Positions 40,304 to 49,324 of a stretch of 64,000 bases of DNA are shown piece by piece; positions within the stretch are counted from its first letter, which is position 1; each line of letters begins with the position of its first letter. Position numbers and translations under genes: made by a program. The notes under the pieces were generated by a model, which made no database searches, had not been told where the DNA came from, and saw nothing but the letters and a program-made list of their open reading frames with translations. The stretch is taken from NCBI GenBank assembly GCA_016703665.1, contig JADJBS010000016.1, forward strand, positions 1-64,000, given 5' to 3'. Source of the DNA: Candidatus Defluviibacillus avedoerensis (GTDB lineage: Bacteria; Pseudomonadota; Gammaproteobacteria; Burkholderiales; Burkholderiaceae_C).

Positions 40304-41128
40304 TTAGCCTGCCCAGACCACCAAGCCCGAATACGCTGTGGCCAGCACCACAATGCCAAACGCAATGCGGTACCAGGCAAAGGGCACAAAGTCGTGGCTG
40401 GCGATATAGCGCAGCAGCCAGCGCACACACACCCAGGCCGACAAAAAGCTCACCACAAGACCCACGCCAAACAAGGGCAAATCTGCCATGGACAACAAGG
40501 CACGCTCTTTGTACAAGCTGTACGCCCCCGCGCCGACGAGGGTGGGAATGGCCAGAAAAAACGAAAAATCGGTCGCTGCCTTGCGCGACAGGCCCAGCAG
40601 CATGCCACCAATGATGGTGGCCCCGCTGCGGCTGGTACCAGGAACCATCGCCAGGCACTGCGCCAGGCCTACTTTGAGCGCATCCAGCCCGCTCATTTCA
40701 TCGACATCCACCACTCGCGTCGCTGAAGCCGGCCTGCGTTCTGCCCACAAAATGATGAAGCCCCCCACAATAAAGGTACTGGCCACCACGACGGGCGTAA
40801 ACAAATGGGCTTTGATGACCTTGCCAAACAGCAGACCCAAGACAACGGCAGGCAGAAAACCAATGAACACATTCGCTACCAGGCGCCTTGCGCGCGCATG
40901 AGTGGGTAGCTCGCGCACGGTCTGGCTGATTTTTTGCCAGTACACCAAGATCACAGCAAAGATAGCGCCGGTCTGGATCGCGATGTCAAATACCTTGGCT
41001 TTTTCGTCATGAAACCCGAGCAGCGAGCCCGCCAGAATCAGATGCCCTGTGCTGGAGATCGGCAAAAACTCGGTCAACCCCTCCACCACCCCCATGATGG
41101 CCGCTTTGATCAGCAATACGGTATCCAC
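40304..41128 (-). CDS. uppP: Undecaprenyl-diphosphate phosphatase (BacA/UppP)
   Basis: 274 aa, polytopic inner-membrane enzyme recycling undecaprenyl pyrophosphate for cell-wall synthesis; it confers bacitracin tolerance. GTG 41128 is chosen because AGGAG lies seven bases upstream (an upstream in-frame ATG is unlikely). Signatures: GVVEGLTEFLPISSTGHLIL (Glu-rich active site near residue 20) and MVPGTSRSGATIIGGMLLGL (PGxSRSG). Stand-alone gene, convergent with the hydrolase. Confidence 0.95.
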   Translation of the reverse strand: MDTVLLIKAAIMGVVEGLTEFLPISSTGHLILAGSLLGFHDEKAKVFDIAIQTGAIFAVILVYWQKISQTVRELPTHARARRLVANVFIGFLPAVVLGLLFGKVIKAHLFTPVVVASTFIVGGFIILWAERRPASATRVVDVDEMSGLDALKVGLAQCLAMVPGTSRSGATIIGGMLLGLSRKAATDFSFFLAIPTLVGAGAYSLYKERALLSMADLPLFGVGLVVSFLSAWVCVRWLLRYIASHDFVPFAWYRIAFGIVVLATAYSGLVVWAG

Positions 41129-41307
41129 ATGCAACTCCTGGAATAGCCTGGGATTATCGCCACATGCCACTTCAATCCCGTTTTCTGCCTTTGGCGCCCA
41201 TGCACATGCATTTCGTCGCACGGCGCTGGCACCAGGGGCAGCGACCCGGCAAAGTCAGGTCCATCGAGTCCCGAAACGCCTTATTCACCCACCTCAAGGA
41301 GTCCATC

Positions 41308-41583
41308 ATGTCCTGCAACTACAACGCCACCGACATCAACACCCTGGCACGCCGCCGTGCAGGCGCCAATCTGGGGTTTTATATCCATGCCAGCGTTTAC
41401 GTGCTGGTCAACGCATTCTTGATCTACCTGTCGATGTCACATGACCGCAATTGGCACTTCGGCCCGCTGTTGGGCTGGGGCCTGGGCCTGGCCATTCATG
41501 GTTTTAAGGTGTTCATGGCCTCGCCAGGCAGCTCGATTTTTGACCGCATGGTGGAAACCGAGCGCAAAAAGCTGGCCGCCTAA
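41308..41583 (+). CDS. 2TM-domain membrane protein
   Basis: 91 aa with AAGGAG before ATG 41308. Two hydrophobic segments (FYIHASVYVLVNAFLIYL and GPLLGWGLGLAIHGFKVF) separated by a short charged loop, then MVETERKK, the pattern of the 2TM (DUF) domain often found next to or fused to LytS-type sensor kinases. First gene of a four-gene unit with a second 2TM protein, kinase and regulator. Possibly a membrane sensor component. Confidence 0.8.
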   Translation: MSCNYNATDINTLARRRAGANLGFYIHASVYVLVNAFLIYLSMSHDRNWHFGPLLGWGLGLAIHGFKVFMASPGSSIFDRMVETERKKLAA

Positions 41584-41594
41584 AATCAGCCACC

Positions 41595-41891
41595 ATGCCT
41601 ACACCCCTGCCACCCGACGAGATTGAGCGCCTAGCCGTCAAGCGCGCCAAAGCCAAATTACGCTGGTTCATGCACCTGGCCGTGTTCGTGGTGGTCAACC
41701 TGTTTTGGCTGGCCAACTCAGACCTCGGATTTGGCCACCGGGCCTGGTCCATCAAACCCACCTTAGGCTGGGGTTTGGGGCTGGTACTGCATGGCATCTC
41801 GGTATGGTTCCTGGGGGCAGGCACCACTTTGCGCGAGCGCATGGTGCAAAAAGAGCGCGAACGCCTGCAACGCCAGCACCGCGATTCATGA
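41595..41891 (+). CDS. Second 2TM-domain membrane protein
   Basis: 98 aa. Same layout as the preceding gene: RAKAKLRWFMHLAVFVVVNL, then TLGWGLGLVLHGISVWFL and a basic C-terminus (MVQKERERLQRQ). It overlaps the kinase ATG by 4 bases (ATGA). Paralogue of the 41308 gene, 11 bases downstream of it. Confidence 0.8.
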   Translation: MPTPLPPDEIERLAVKRAKAKLRWFMHLAVFVVVNLFWLANSDLGFGHRAWSIKPTLGWGLGLVLHGISVWFLGAGTTLRERMVQKERERLQRQHRDS

Positions 41892-42958
41892 TTTACCCAG
41901 CCGTTCACCACCCGATCGACTGGATCGACAAACTGCGCAATGGCTTGCAGGTGATGGCCTTTTGCCTGGCCATTGCGGGCATCCATGCGGTCATGCGACC
42001 AGAAAAACCGTACGAAGTCGGGCTGTGGTATTCCGTCTGCATCGGCATGCTGAACTGGGCGCTGATCGACTTTGGCAGGCATTTCTTCCCGTCCGCCAAA
42101 GAGACCGGTTGGCCTGAGGGCTTCATGAAGGTTTTGCTGCCGATTGCGGGCATTGCCGCGGGCTATGTGATGGGGACACTCATCGTTGACACCTGGTACG
42201 GCTGGTCATCGTGGCACGAGTCCAACCAGTCTGAACAAAAAATATCGCTGCTGATCACGCTGATTGCCGGCGTCATGGCCACCTACTACTTTCACAACAA
42301 GTACAAAGATCAGCACCTGGAAACCGAGGTGGCCCAGACCCAGGCACAGGCCAGCCAAGCCAAGCTCAAGCTCCTGCAAACCCAGCTCGACCCCCACCTG
42401 CTGTTCAACACACTGGCCAACTTGCGGGCGCTGATCACCATCGACCCAGTGGCTGCGCTGGCGATGCTGGACCGCATGGACGCTTACCTGCGTGCCACGC
42501 TTAGCGCCTCCCGCGCCACCGAGCACCCGCTGTCGGATGAATTTGCCCGGTTAGAGGACTACCTGGAGCTGATGAAGGTGCGCATGGGTGACCGCCTGCG
42601 CTACCAGCTGACCTTGCCCCAGGATCTGGCCCATATCGCCGTGCCCAGCCTGATCCTGCAGCCGCTGGTAGAAAACAGCATCAAGCATGGACTGGAGCCC
42701 AAAATTGCGGGCGGTCAGATCGAGGTCAGTGCGCAATGGCTCGACGGGCGCCTGCATTTGAGCGTGGCCGATACAGGCGTGGGCATGGACGCTAACGCGT
42801 CCAATGCAGCGAATGACGAGCATCGGGGTCAGGGCTTTGGCATGGCGCAATTGCGCGAGCGCCTGAGCACCCGCTTTGGCAACGATGTCACTATTGAATG
42901 CATAGCAAATAAACCAGAAGGAACCTGCATAAACATGGTTTTTTCGGTCACAAAGTAG
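41888..42958 (+). CDS. LytS-type sensor histidine kinase
   Basis: 356 aa. Four hydrophobic segments in the first ~140 residues, a coiled linker rich in Gln (AQTQAQASQAKLKLLQTQ), then the HisKA_5 motif LDPHLLFNTLANLRAL with His170 as the phosphorylation site, and the ATPase N-box LVENSIKHGLEPK with DTGVGMDAN. Couples a membrane signal to the LytTR regulator 16 bases downstream. ATG 41888 is fixed by the 4-base overlap with the 2TM gene. Confidence 0.9.
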   Translation: MIYPAVHHPIDWIDKLRNGLQVMAFCLAIAGIHAVMRPEKPYEVGLWYSVCIGMLNWALIDFGRHFFPSAKETGWPEGFMKVLLPIAGIAAGYVMGTLIVDTWYGWSSWHESNQSEQKISLLITLIAGVMATYYFHNKYKDQHLETEVAQTQAQASQAKLKLLQTQLDPHLLFNTLANLRALITIDPVAALAMLDRMDAYLRATLSASRATEHPLSDEFARLEDYLELMKVRMGDRLRYQLTLPQDLAHIAVPSLILQPLVENSIKHGLEPKIAGGQIEVSAQWLDGRLHLSVADTGVGMDANASNAANDEHRGQGFGMAQLRERLSTRFGNDVTIECIANKPEGTCINMVFSVTK

Positions 42959-42974
42959 CCTGAGAACACCCCGA

Positions 42975-43838
42975 ATGCAAGCCACCGCCCTGATTGCCGA
43001 AGACGAACCCCTGCTGGCCCGCGCCTTGGCTGCCGAATTGCAGCGTGCCTGGCCAGACCTGGACTTGCTGCCTGCGGTGGGAGATGGCGCCAGCGCTGTG
43101 GCGCAGGCCCTGGCCTTGCAGCCGGATGTGCTGTTTTTTGACATCCGCATGCCTGGCATGAGCGGCCTGGAAGCCGCCGCCGCCCTGGCCGAGGATTGGC
43201 CCGCGGGTGACAAGCCTTTTCCGCAACTGGTGTTTGTCACGGCGTACGACCAATACGCTTTGGAAGCCTTTGACCGTCAGGCGGTGGACTATGTGCTGAA
43301 GCCAGTGCGTGCAGAGCGTCTAGCGCAAACCGTGACCAGGGTTCAGCAGCGCTTGGGGCAGCGGACGATGGCGACCGAGCCAGCGCAAACGCCGACCGCC
43401 AGTGCGGTGCCACCGCCGGGCTTTACCCCCGAGCAATGGACAACCTTGCAGGCCGCCGTGACCTTGAGCACGCGAGCCGCCCATCAGACCATCGCCCCTG
43501 CCCGGCTGAGTGTGCTGCAGGTAAGTGTCAGCTCACGTGAAGGCTCAGCAATCCGCATGCTGCCGGTGGGGGAAGTGCTTTACTTTGAGGCTGCCGACAA
43601 ATACGTGCGGGTGCTGACATCAGACGCTGAATACCTCATCCGCACGCCCATCAAGGACCTGTTGCCGCAATTGGACCCACAAGTGTTCTGGCAAATCCAC
43701 CGAAGCACAGTGGTACAGGCCGGTGCGATTGAGCGCGTCACACGGGATGAGTCTGGCAAGCAAAGCCTGAGCCTGCGTGGGCGTGCGGACAAGCTGATCG
43801 TCAGCCGCCTTTACAGCCACCTGTTCAAAGCCTTGTAG
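42975..43838 (+). CDS. LytTR-family response regulator
   Basis: 287 aa. Receiver domain with acidic pair EDE at 9-11, phospho-acceptor Asp56 (VLFFDIRMPG) and conserved Lys in DYVLKPVRAE; a Pro/Ala-rich linker; C-terminal LytTR DNA-binding domain (GEVLYFEAADKYVRVLTSD ... FWQIHRSTVVQ). Works with the preceding LytS kinase. Targets are unknown; such pairs often control membrane or transport genes. Confidence 0.92.
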   Translation: MQATALIAEDEPLLARALAAELQRAWPDLDLLPAVGDGASAVAQALALQPDVLFFDIRMPGMSGLEAAAALAEDWPAGDKPFPQLVFVTAYDQYALEAFDRQAVDYVLKPVRAERLAQTVTRVQQRLGQRTMATEPAQTPTASAVPPPGFTPEQWTTLQAAVTLSTRAAHQTIAPARLSVLQVSVSSREGSAIRMLPVGEVLYFEAADKYVRVLTSDAEYLIRTPIKDLLPQLDPQVFWQIHRSTVVQAGAIERVTRDESGKQSLSLRGRADKLIVSRLYSHLFKAL

Positions 43839-43848
43839 CCAGACGTAA

Positions 43849-43904
43849 CTGCAAATCCTTTGGGGGGCCTGGGGTTCCCTGCTGGCCGCCTGCAACATTT
43901 GCAG
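43849..43904. other. Long-loop inverted repeat between regulator and P-loop gene
   Basis: CTGCAAAT at 43849 and ATTTGCAG ending at 43904 pair perfectly around a GC-rich 40-base loop. Could be a transcript-end structure after the LytTR gene or a leader element for the next gene; no T-run follows. Confidence 0.3.
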
Positions 43905-43950
43905 CTTAAGACTAGGATAGGGACCACCTGTTTATCGAAAAGGCCCTGAC

Positions 43951-44571
43951 ATGAGTTTGCAATACGTCACCGTTCCAGACCGCCTGCCTGAGAACAAGAT
44001 GCGCCTGTATGCCACGAAGGTCGTTAACATCATTGGTGGACCTGGCTGCGAAAAGTCCATGGTGTCAGCCGCCATCATCCTGCACATGTACCTGCGTAAC
44101 CAGTCGGTCGAGACAGTGCCCGACTATGCCAAAACCTTGGTGTGGCAGCAGCGCAATGAAGGTCTGAAAAACCAGTACCAGTTGGCCCAGCGCCAGTTTG
44201 ACATGATCAACACGCTGGATGGTCAGGTGAAGTTTCTGGTCAACGAATGTGCGCTGCCCCAGCTGTTGTTCTACAACGAGAACTACGAGCACAACGTCTG
44301 TGATGTCGAGAAGACACGCAAGCAGATCCTTGCCTGGTACCACCAGCACCAGAACATCAATATCGTGGTCAAGCGCAGTGACAAAAAATACGTGCACACA
44401 GGCCGCTTTCAGACCGAAGAAGAAGCCCACGAGATTGACCGCAAAATGCGTGAGCTATTGGTTCGAGAGGGCATCAAATACACCGAGATCGAGCCCAATG
44501 TACAAGCCATCCACCACTTTGCTACCCAGATCATTGAGGGGCATGGGGTGGATAACCCTGTCGAAGAATAG
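43951..44571 (+). CDS. P-loop NTPase-like protein with altered Walker A
   Basis: 206 aa. The start of the domain, VVNIIGGPGCEKSMVSAAII, aligns with AAA_28-type small nucleotide kinases (expected GGPGTGKST), but the Gly before the Lys is Glu and the Thr is absent. PDYAKTLVWQQRNEGLKNQY corresponds to the conserved EYAKDLVWE-type segment of that group, and LVNECALPQLLFYN sits where a catalytic Asp is usual (VTDSP). The fold looks retained but the ATP site compromised. Single gene, convergent with the GntR gene. Function unknown. Confidence 0.6.
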   Translation: MSLQYVTVPDRLPENKMRLYATKVVNIIGGPGCEKSMVSAAIILHMYLRNQSVETVPDYAKTLVWQQRNEGLKNQYQLAQRQFDMINTLDGQVKFLVNECALPQLLFYNENYEHNVCDVEKTRKQILAWYHQHQNINIVVKRSDKKYVHTGRFQTEEEAHEIDRKMRELLVREGIKYTEIEPNVQAIHHFATQIIEGHGVDNPVEE

Positions 44572-44593
44572 TGCCAATAGCGTGTCTTTGGGT

Positions 44594-45283
44594 TCAGCTG
44601 GTTTTGGCGACGGACGTTTGGAGCAGGCGCCCGTAATTGTTCTTCAAGATAACACCTGCAAAGTAAACATGCTCGCGCATCAGGGCTTCAGCCCGCGCTG
44701 CGTCGCGTTCAATGACGGCGTTCACGACCCGGTGATGGTCTTCATGGGAGCGCAAAATGATCTGGTGGCCGACATCCCACAGCACGATGCGGTCTGAGGC
44801 ATAGGGAATGTTGTGGGCCTGCTCTGCAAACCGCCCGAGCCATGGGTTGGCACAGGCGTCCAGCAAGATGGTGTGCAGATCCACATTCATCTGCTGATAG
44901 GGTTCATGGTCTTCAGTGGCCAGCGCACCTTTACCCAGAATGAGGTCTCCATCGGCCAGGCATTGTTTCAGGCGGGCGATCTGGGTATCGTCTAACCCAC
45001 GCATGGCTGCGCTGCGGCAGGCCAAACCTTCCAACACCGCCCTGACTTCATAGGCAGCCAGGATATCTTCCAGAGCGAACACCCGAACCTGGTAACCCCG
45101 GTTGGGTTGGTGGTCAATCAGCCCTTCGTTGGTCAGCGTCGCAAATGCCGCCCGCACGGGGGTGCGAGACACCCCCATGCGCTCAGCGATGGGAATTTCC
45201 TCAATTTTGTCGCCCGGTTTGAAATGCCCATGAAGAATCCAGTTCCGCAGGGTTTCGGTCACTCTTTCGGACAGCGTTGGCAC
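44594..45283 (-). CDS. GntR-family regulator, FCD type
   Basis: 229 aa. Winged HTH (LRNWILHGHFKPGDKIEE, ERMGVSRTPVRAAFATLTNE) followed by an all-helical FCD ligand domain (YEVRAVLEGLACRSAA, DLHTILLDACANPWL, EDHHRVVNAVIERDAARAEA) with metal-ligand-like His/Asp residues. Divergent from the SDR-transporter operon with two palindromic sites between them, so it most likely represses that operon and itself until a carboxylic acid inducer binds. Confidence 0.9.
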   Translation of the reverse strand: MPTLSERVTETLRNWILHGHFKPGDKIEEIPIAERMGVSRTPVRAAFATLTNEGLIDHQPNRGYQVRVFALEDILAAYEVRAVLEGLACRSAAMRGLDDTQIARLKQCLADGDLILGKGALATEDHEPYQQMNVDLHTILLDACANPWLGRFAEQAHNIPYASDRIVLWDVGHQIILRSHEDHHRVVNAVIERDAARAEALMREHVYFAGVILKNNYGRLLQTSVAKTS

Positions 45284-45321
45284 GATGACGTCTCCGGGTT
45301 AATGTATGGCAAATACATTTT

Positions 45322-45394
45322 AAGTATACATATAGCCTTGTTATTCGCTTAATACAGGGTAAATACTGAGTTATTAAGGTATTTATGTATACAT
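45322..45394. promoter_or_regulatory. Two GTATAC-centred operators for the GntR regulator
   Basis: AAGTATACAT at 45322-45331 and the perfect palindrome ATGTATACAT at 45385-45394, 63 bases apart centre to centre (six helical turns), in the AT-rich 150-bp divergent promoter. FadR/FCD regulators commonly bind T-GTATAC-A dyads. Same-face spacing would allow looping. Confidence 0.65.
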
Positions 45395-45433
45395 GTTAGT
45401 TATATCCTTGCAAGCAAGCGCAAAGGACAGTGC

Positions 45434-46210
45434 ATGACAAATTCAATTCAGACGGGCGATCGTATTGCAATTGTGACTGGTGGTGGCCAGGGTATTGGTG
45501 CCGGTATCTGCCGACAATTGGCGGCAGCGGGCTTGACGGTGGTTGTGGCCGACATTCAGGCTGACAAGGCATCCGCCGTCGCCGCTGCGCTCGGGTCACG
45601 GCATGCATCCCGCGCTGTGGACGTGTCTGACGAAGCCGCCGTGGTTCAGCTGTTTGATGACGTGGAGGCCCATATTGGCCCGGTCGGCGTGCTGGTGTGT
45701 GCTGCGGGTCTGTTGATTCTGCCCGGGGGCGAGCGACCCATGATTGCCGACATGAGCCTGGACACCTGGGAGCGAAGCTTCGCCGTTAACACGCGCGGTG
45801 CCTTCTTGTGCAGCCGTGAATACCTGCGCCGCAGAACAGAGCGCCCGGTACCTCAGGGGCGGGTCATCTTCTTTGGCTCGGTAGCCGCCCAGCTGGGTGG
45901 CTACCGAGCCAGCGCGGCCTACATCGGTGCCAAGGCCGCCGTAATGGGCTACGCCAAAGCCTTTGCCCGCGAATCCGCCCACCTGGGTATCACCGCCAAC
46001 GCCATCGCGCCTGGCCTGATTGATACCGACATGCTGCGCAGCACGGTCAGCAGCAGCGGTGCGCTGGCCGCCGCAGCCCAATCCATTCCGCTGGGCCGCA
46101 TTGGCACGGTGGACGACGTAGCCTCTGCCGTGAGTTACCTGGTATCCCCTGCTGCCGCCTACCTGACCGGCCTGGTCATTGATGTCAACGGCGGCTACCG
46201 CATGCAATGA
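45434..46210 (+). CDS. Short-chain dehydrogenase/reductase, first gene of GntR operon
   Basis: 258 aa classical SDR. VTGGGQGIGAGI (cofactor loop), VLVCAAGLL (replacing NNAG), FFGSVAAQLGG (Ser), SAAYIGAKAAVMGYAKA (Tyr-x-x-x-Lys) and NAIAPGLIDTDM. It ends with GLVIDVNGGYRM. Probably oxidises a hydroxyl group of the imported compound. 48 bases before the binding-protein gene. Confidence 0.88.
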   Translation: MTNSIQTGDRIAIVTGGGQGIGAGICRQLAAAGLTVVVADIQADKASAVAAALGSRHASRAVDVSDEAAVVQLFDDVEAHIGPVGVLVCAAGLLILPGGERPMIADMSLDTWERSFAVNTRGAFLCSREYLRRRTERPVPQGRVIFFGSVAAQLGGYRASAAYIGAKAAVMGYAKAFARESAHLGITANAIAPGLIDTDMLRSTVSSSGALAAAAQSIPLGRIGTVDDVASAVSYLVSPAAAYLTGLVIDVNGGYRMQ

Positions 46211-46258
46211 AATTCCTCGACCGACTTTCCCCGACCGAACCAACCCAAGGAGACTGAC

Positions 46259-47467
46259 ATGAAGCAACTCAAACCCCTCGTCCTGGCCATCGCGGCATTT
46301 GCCGCGCTCGGCACCGTACACGCCCAGCAAGACCCTGGCATCACCGATAAAACCGTGAAGATTGGCGTGTTTGCGCCACTCTCAGGCAACTCCATGGCCT
46401 ATGGTTTTGACGTGCTCAACGCCGCCAAAATGTATTACGACAAGATCAACAAAGAAGGCGGCGTGCATGGCCGCAAGATTGAACTGGTGATTGAAGACGA
46501 CCGCTGCAACGCCAATGACCTGCTGGCCGCCGCCAAGAAGCTGACCGAGCAGGACAAGGTGTTTGCGCTGAACGGTGGCTCCTGCTCTGCGGCTGTGGTG
46601 GGTGCCCGCGAGTACATCGAACGCTCGCAAATCCCCTATGTGATGCTCAATGCATCTGGCGACGGTGCGCTGTATCCCCCTTCCAAATACATCTATGGTG
46701 CGTTCTCAATCTCGCAGCGCGCGGTGGGTGGCTCGATGGTGCAGTTTGCTGCCGAGCACTTCAAAGGCAAAAAAATTGGCTACATCAACCATGATGATGC
46801 TTATGGCTCCTGGAACCAGGAAGCCGCCGAGTTCCAGGCCAAGAAACTGGGCGTGGACTTGCAGATCCAGTCGATCAACCCCAACCTGACCGATGTGACC
46901 GCGCCCATGCTCAAGATACGCGCGGCCAATCCGGATGTGCTGCTGATCACCACCTATGCCCGTCCGGTGAGCCTGCTTGTCAAGAAAGCGCATGAACTGG
47001 GTTGGACCAAGCCCATCGTCATTGCCGTGAATGGCACTGCCGATTTGAAACAGTTGGTTGAAAACGTGGGAAGCAAAGAGGCCTTCAAGAATGTGTATTT
47101 GCAGGAAGTGATGCTCGACGTACCTGGAGGAGAAAAACTCAAGTGGGTATACGACATGTACAAGCAGTACTACCCCGAGCTAGCCGCCAAGCCTGGCTAC
47201 CCACAGACCTACATGCCCTACGGCATTCCTTCCGCCATGACTGTGGTCAACGCACTTAAAGCGGCAGGGCCACAGCTCACACGTGAAAAGTTTCTGACCG
47301 CACTGTCACAAACCAAGTTCGACTCTGGCGTGATGGCCGGACCAATTGAGCTGACGGCCACCGACCATGCGGGTCAAAAATCTGCCATCTACTTGAAGTT
47401 TGACGGCGATAACAAAGCGGCAGTGCCAGGGTCATTCCGCAGCCTCTGGGTCTACCAACCCAAATAA
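46259..47467 (+). CDS. LivK-type periplasmic substrate-binding protein
   Basis: 402 aa with AAGGAG before the ATG. Signal peptide LVLAIAAFAALGTVHAQ, then the type I periplasmic-binding fold of branched-chain/aromatic acid ABC systems (TVKIGVFAPLSGNSMAYG, KMYYDKINKEGGVHGRKIEL, DDAYGSWNQEAAEF). Delivers the substrate to the H/M permeases that follow. In such catabolic operons the ligand is often an aromatic or alicyclic acid rather than leucine. Confidence 0.92.
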   Translation: MKQLKPLVLAIAAFAALGTVHAQQDPGITDKTVKIGVFAPLSGNSMAYGFDVLNAAKMYYDKINKEGGVHGRKIELVIEDDRCNANDLLAAAKKLTEQDKVFALNGGSCSAAVVGAREYIERSQIPYVMLNASGDGALYPPSKYIYGAFSISQRAVGGSMVQFAAEHFKGKKIGYINHDDAYGSWNQEAAEFQAKKLGVDLQIQSINPNLTDVTAPMLKIRAANPDVLLITTYARPVSLLVKKAHELGWTKPIVIAVNGTADLKQLVENVGSKEAFKNVYLQEVMLDVPGGEKLKWVYDMYKQYYPELAAKPGYPQTYMPYGIPSAMTVVNALKAAGPQLTREKFLTALSQTKFDSGVMAGPIELTATDHAGQKSAIYLKFDGDNKAAVPGSFRSLWVYQPK

Positions 47468-47477
47468 CAGGAACGAC

Positions 47478-48380
47478 ATGTCCCCCAGCGATATCTGGCT
47501 TTTCCTGCAGCAAGGCGTGCTGTCAGGCCTGGTGACTGGCAGCGTGTATGCGCTGCTGGCCATCGTGATCGTCTCCATCTTCAAAACCACCGACGTGCCC
47601 AATTTTGCCCAGGGCGAAATCTTCATGATGGGGGGCTACGTGGCTTTGCTGGGCTTGCTGGTGTTCAAGCTGCCGTTCTGGCTGGTCATTCCGCTCACTC
47701 TGGTGGTGGTGACAGCAGGTGCGGCGCTGTTCCAGCGCGCCGTGATGGAGCGCGTCACAGGTGCCAAAGGTGTGGGCGTGCAGTTGGTGATTGCCACGCT
47801 GGGGTTTGCCTTCTTCTTGAAGGGCTTGGTGCGGCAAACGGGCTTGGGGGACACGCCGAGATCGTTGCCGTCGCTGGTCGGTGACGGCGCGGTGATCATT
47901 GGGGACGCTGCGCTCACACGATTGGATGTTGCCATCTTTGGTACATCTGTTGTGGTAATGGTGGCGCTGTACTTCATGTTCAACAAGTCCCGCATTGGCA
48001 AAGCCATGCGGGCTGCAGGCATGAACCCCAAGGCGGCGCAGATCGTGGGCATCAATTTGTCGCGCATCCGCGTGCTGGTGTGGGCCATGTCCGGCTTTAT
48101 TTCTGCACTGGCTGCGCTGCTGATCACGCCAAAAGTGCTGGTCACCCCTGACATTGCGCACATCGCCATCCTGGCCTATGCAGCGGCGATCGTAGGCGGA
48201 TTTACCAGCCTGCCAGGCGCAGTGCTGGGTGGTTTGATCGTGGGCGTGGTAGAGAACCTAGTGGGTCTGTTTATCTCCACCAACGCCATTGTGGTGGCGC
48301 CTTTCCTGGCGATCTTGCTGACGCTGATCTTGCGCCCTCAAGGCTTGCTGGGTGGCAAGCCGCAGGTGAAAAAAGTATGA
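47478..48380 (+). CDS. livH: LivH-type ABC permease
   Basis: 300 aa, about eight membrane segments. ATG 47478 follows ACAGGAACGAC. Family landmarks: GLVTGSVYALLAIVIVSIFK at the N-terminus, AQGEIFMMGGY, and the EAA-like loop GKAMRAAGMNPKAAQIVGIN for ATPase contact; it ends LILRPQGLLGGK. Overlaps livM by 4 bases. The corresponding stub at 1-89 shows the second, broken transporter was of the same type. Confidence 0.93.
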   Translation: MSPSDIWLFLQQGVLSGLVTGSVYALLAIVIVSIFKTTDVPNFAQGEIFMMGGYVALLGLLVFKLPFWLVIPLTLVVVTAGAALFQRAVMERVTGAKGVGVQLVIATLGFAFFLKGLVRQTGLGDTPRSLPSLVGDGAVIIGDAALTRLDVAIFGTSVVVMVALYFMFNKSRIGKAMRAAGMNPKAAQIVGINLSRIRVLVWAMSGFISALAALLITPKVLVTPDIAHIAILAYAAAIVGGFTSLPGAVLGGLIVGVVENLVGLFISTNAIVVAPFLAILLTLILRPQGLLGGKPQVKKV

Positions 48381-49324
48381 AAAAACTCTCTGGCGATCAA
48401 CTGGCCTTGATCATCGGCGCCCTGGTGCTGGCGGCACTGCCCTTTACGAGCAGCGGCTACGTGCTGTACGTGGTCAATTTGCTGATGGTGTTCGTGGTGC
48501 TGGCCCTTGGCATGCATGTGGTGATTGGCGAGGCGGGACAATTTGCGCTGTCTCACACCGCGTTTTATGGCATTGGCATCTACACCGCTGGGCTGATCAA
48601 TACCACCTGGCACCCCCCCTTTGTGGTATCTATCTTGGCGGGTGGCGTGTTGGCCGCCATCATGGGTTACATCATCGGCCTGCTGGCGCTGCGCATGCGG
48701 GACATTTATCTGGCGCTGGCCACGTTTTCGTTTGGCGAAGCCATGCAATGGGTGTTCCTGAACTGGGACAAAGTCACAGGTGGGTCCAACGGCATGCGCA
48801 TGGAGCCTGCAGAACTCTTTGGCTACAAGCTCACCAATGATTTGCAGGCCTATCCCTTTGTAATGGTGTTGACCGCCTTGATGCTGTGGCTGACGGTCGC
48901 TCTGTCTCGCTCGCAATTTGGCTCCGCCCTGCGTGCTGTGCGCGAGAGCGATGTCGCGGCACTGGCCATGGGCATCCATGTGCGGCGCATGAAGCAGACC
49001 GCCTTTGCGATATCTGCCGCCTATGCAGGCATTGCAGGTGGCATGTACACCTTGTTCACTTCATTCATTCACCCCGAAAGTCTGGGCTTTCAGACGACCA
49101 TTTTGGTGCTGACCATGGTGGTGGTCGGTGGCATCGGCTCTGTGCGCGGCGCCATTGCCGGGGCATTGGCCTTTGGCCTGCTGTCTGAACTGCTGCGACA
49201 AGCACTGTCGATTCAGGAAATCATTTATGGCGCGATTTTGATGGGCTTCATGATGTTCATGCCTAAAGGCTTGTTCGCCGACCGCAACAAACGGGTGGCC
49301 CGCGTCAAAGAGGCGCAAGCATGA
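48377..49324 (+). CDS. livM: LivM-type ABC permease
   Basis: 315 aa, second permease subunit. N-terminal MVFVVLALGMHVVIGEAGQF and LSHTAFYGIGIYTAGLI, coupling loop GSALRAVRESDVAALAMGIH, and the conserved C-terminal VVVGGIGSVRGAIAGALAFG are all present. Overlaps both neighbours by 4 bases. Confidence 0.94.
   Translation: MKKLSGDQLALIIGALVLAALPFTSSGYVLYVVNLLMVFVVLALGMHVVIGEAGQFALSHTAFYGIGIYTAGLINTTWHPPFVVSILAGGVLAAIMGYIIGLLALRMRDIYLALATFSFGEAMQWVFLNWDKVTGGSNGMRMEPAELFGYKLTNDLQAYPFVMVLTALMLWLTVALSRSQFGSALRAVRESDVAALAMGIHVRRMKQTAFAISAAYAGIAGGMYTLFTSFIHPESLGFQTTILVLTMVVVGGIGSVRGAIAGALAFGLLSELLRQALSIQEIIYGAILMGFMMFMPKGLFADRNKRVARVKEAQA

Noticed and set aside
44249..44797. 182-codon frame overlapping the P-loop gene
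   Set aside because: Ser/Thr/Arg-rich shadow frame, and its 3' part runs antisense through the GntR gene.
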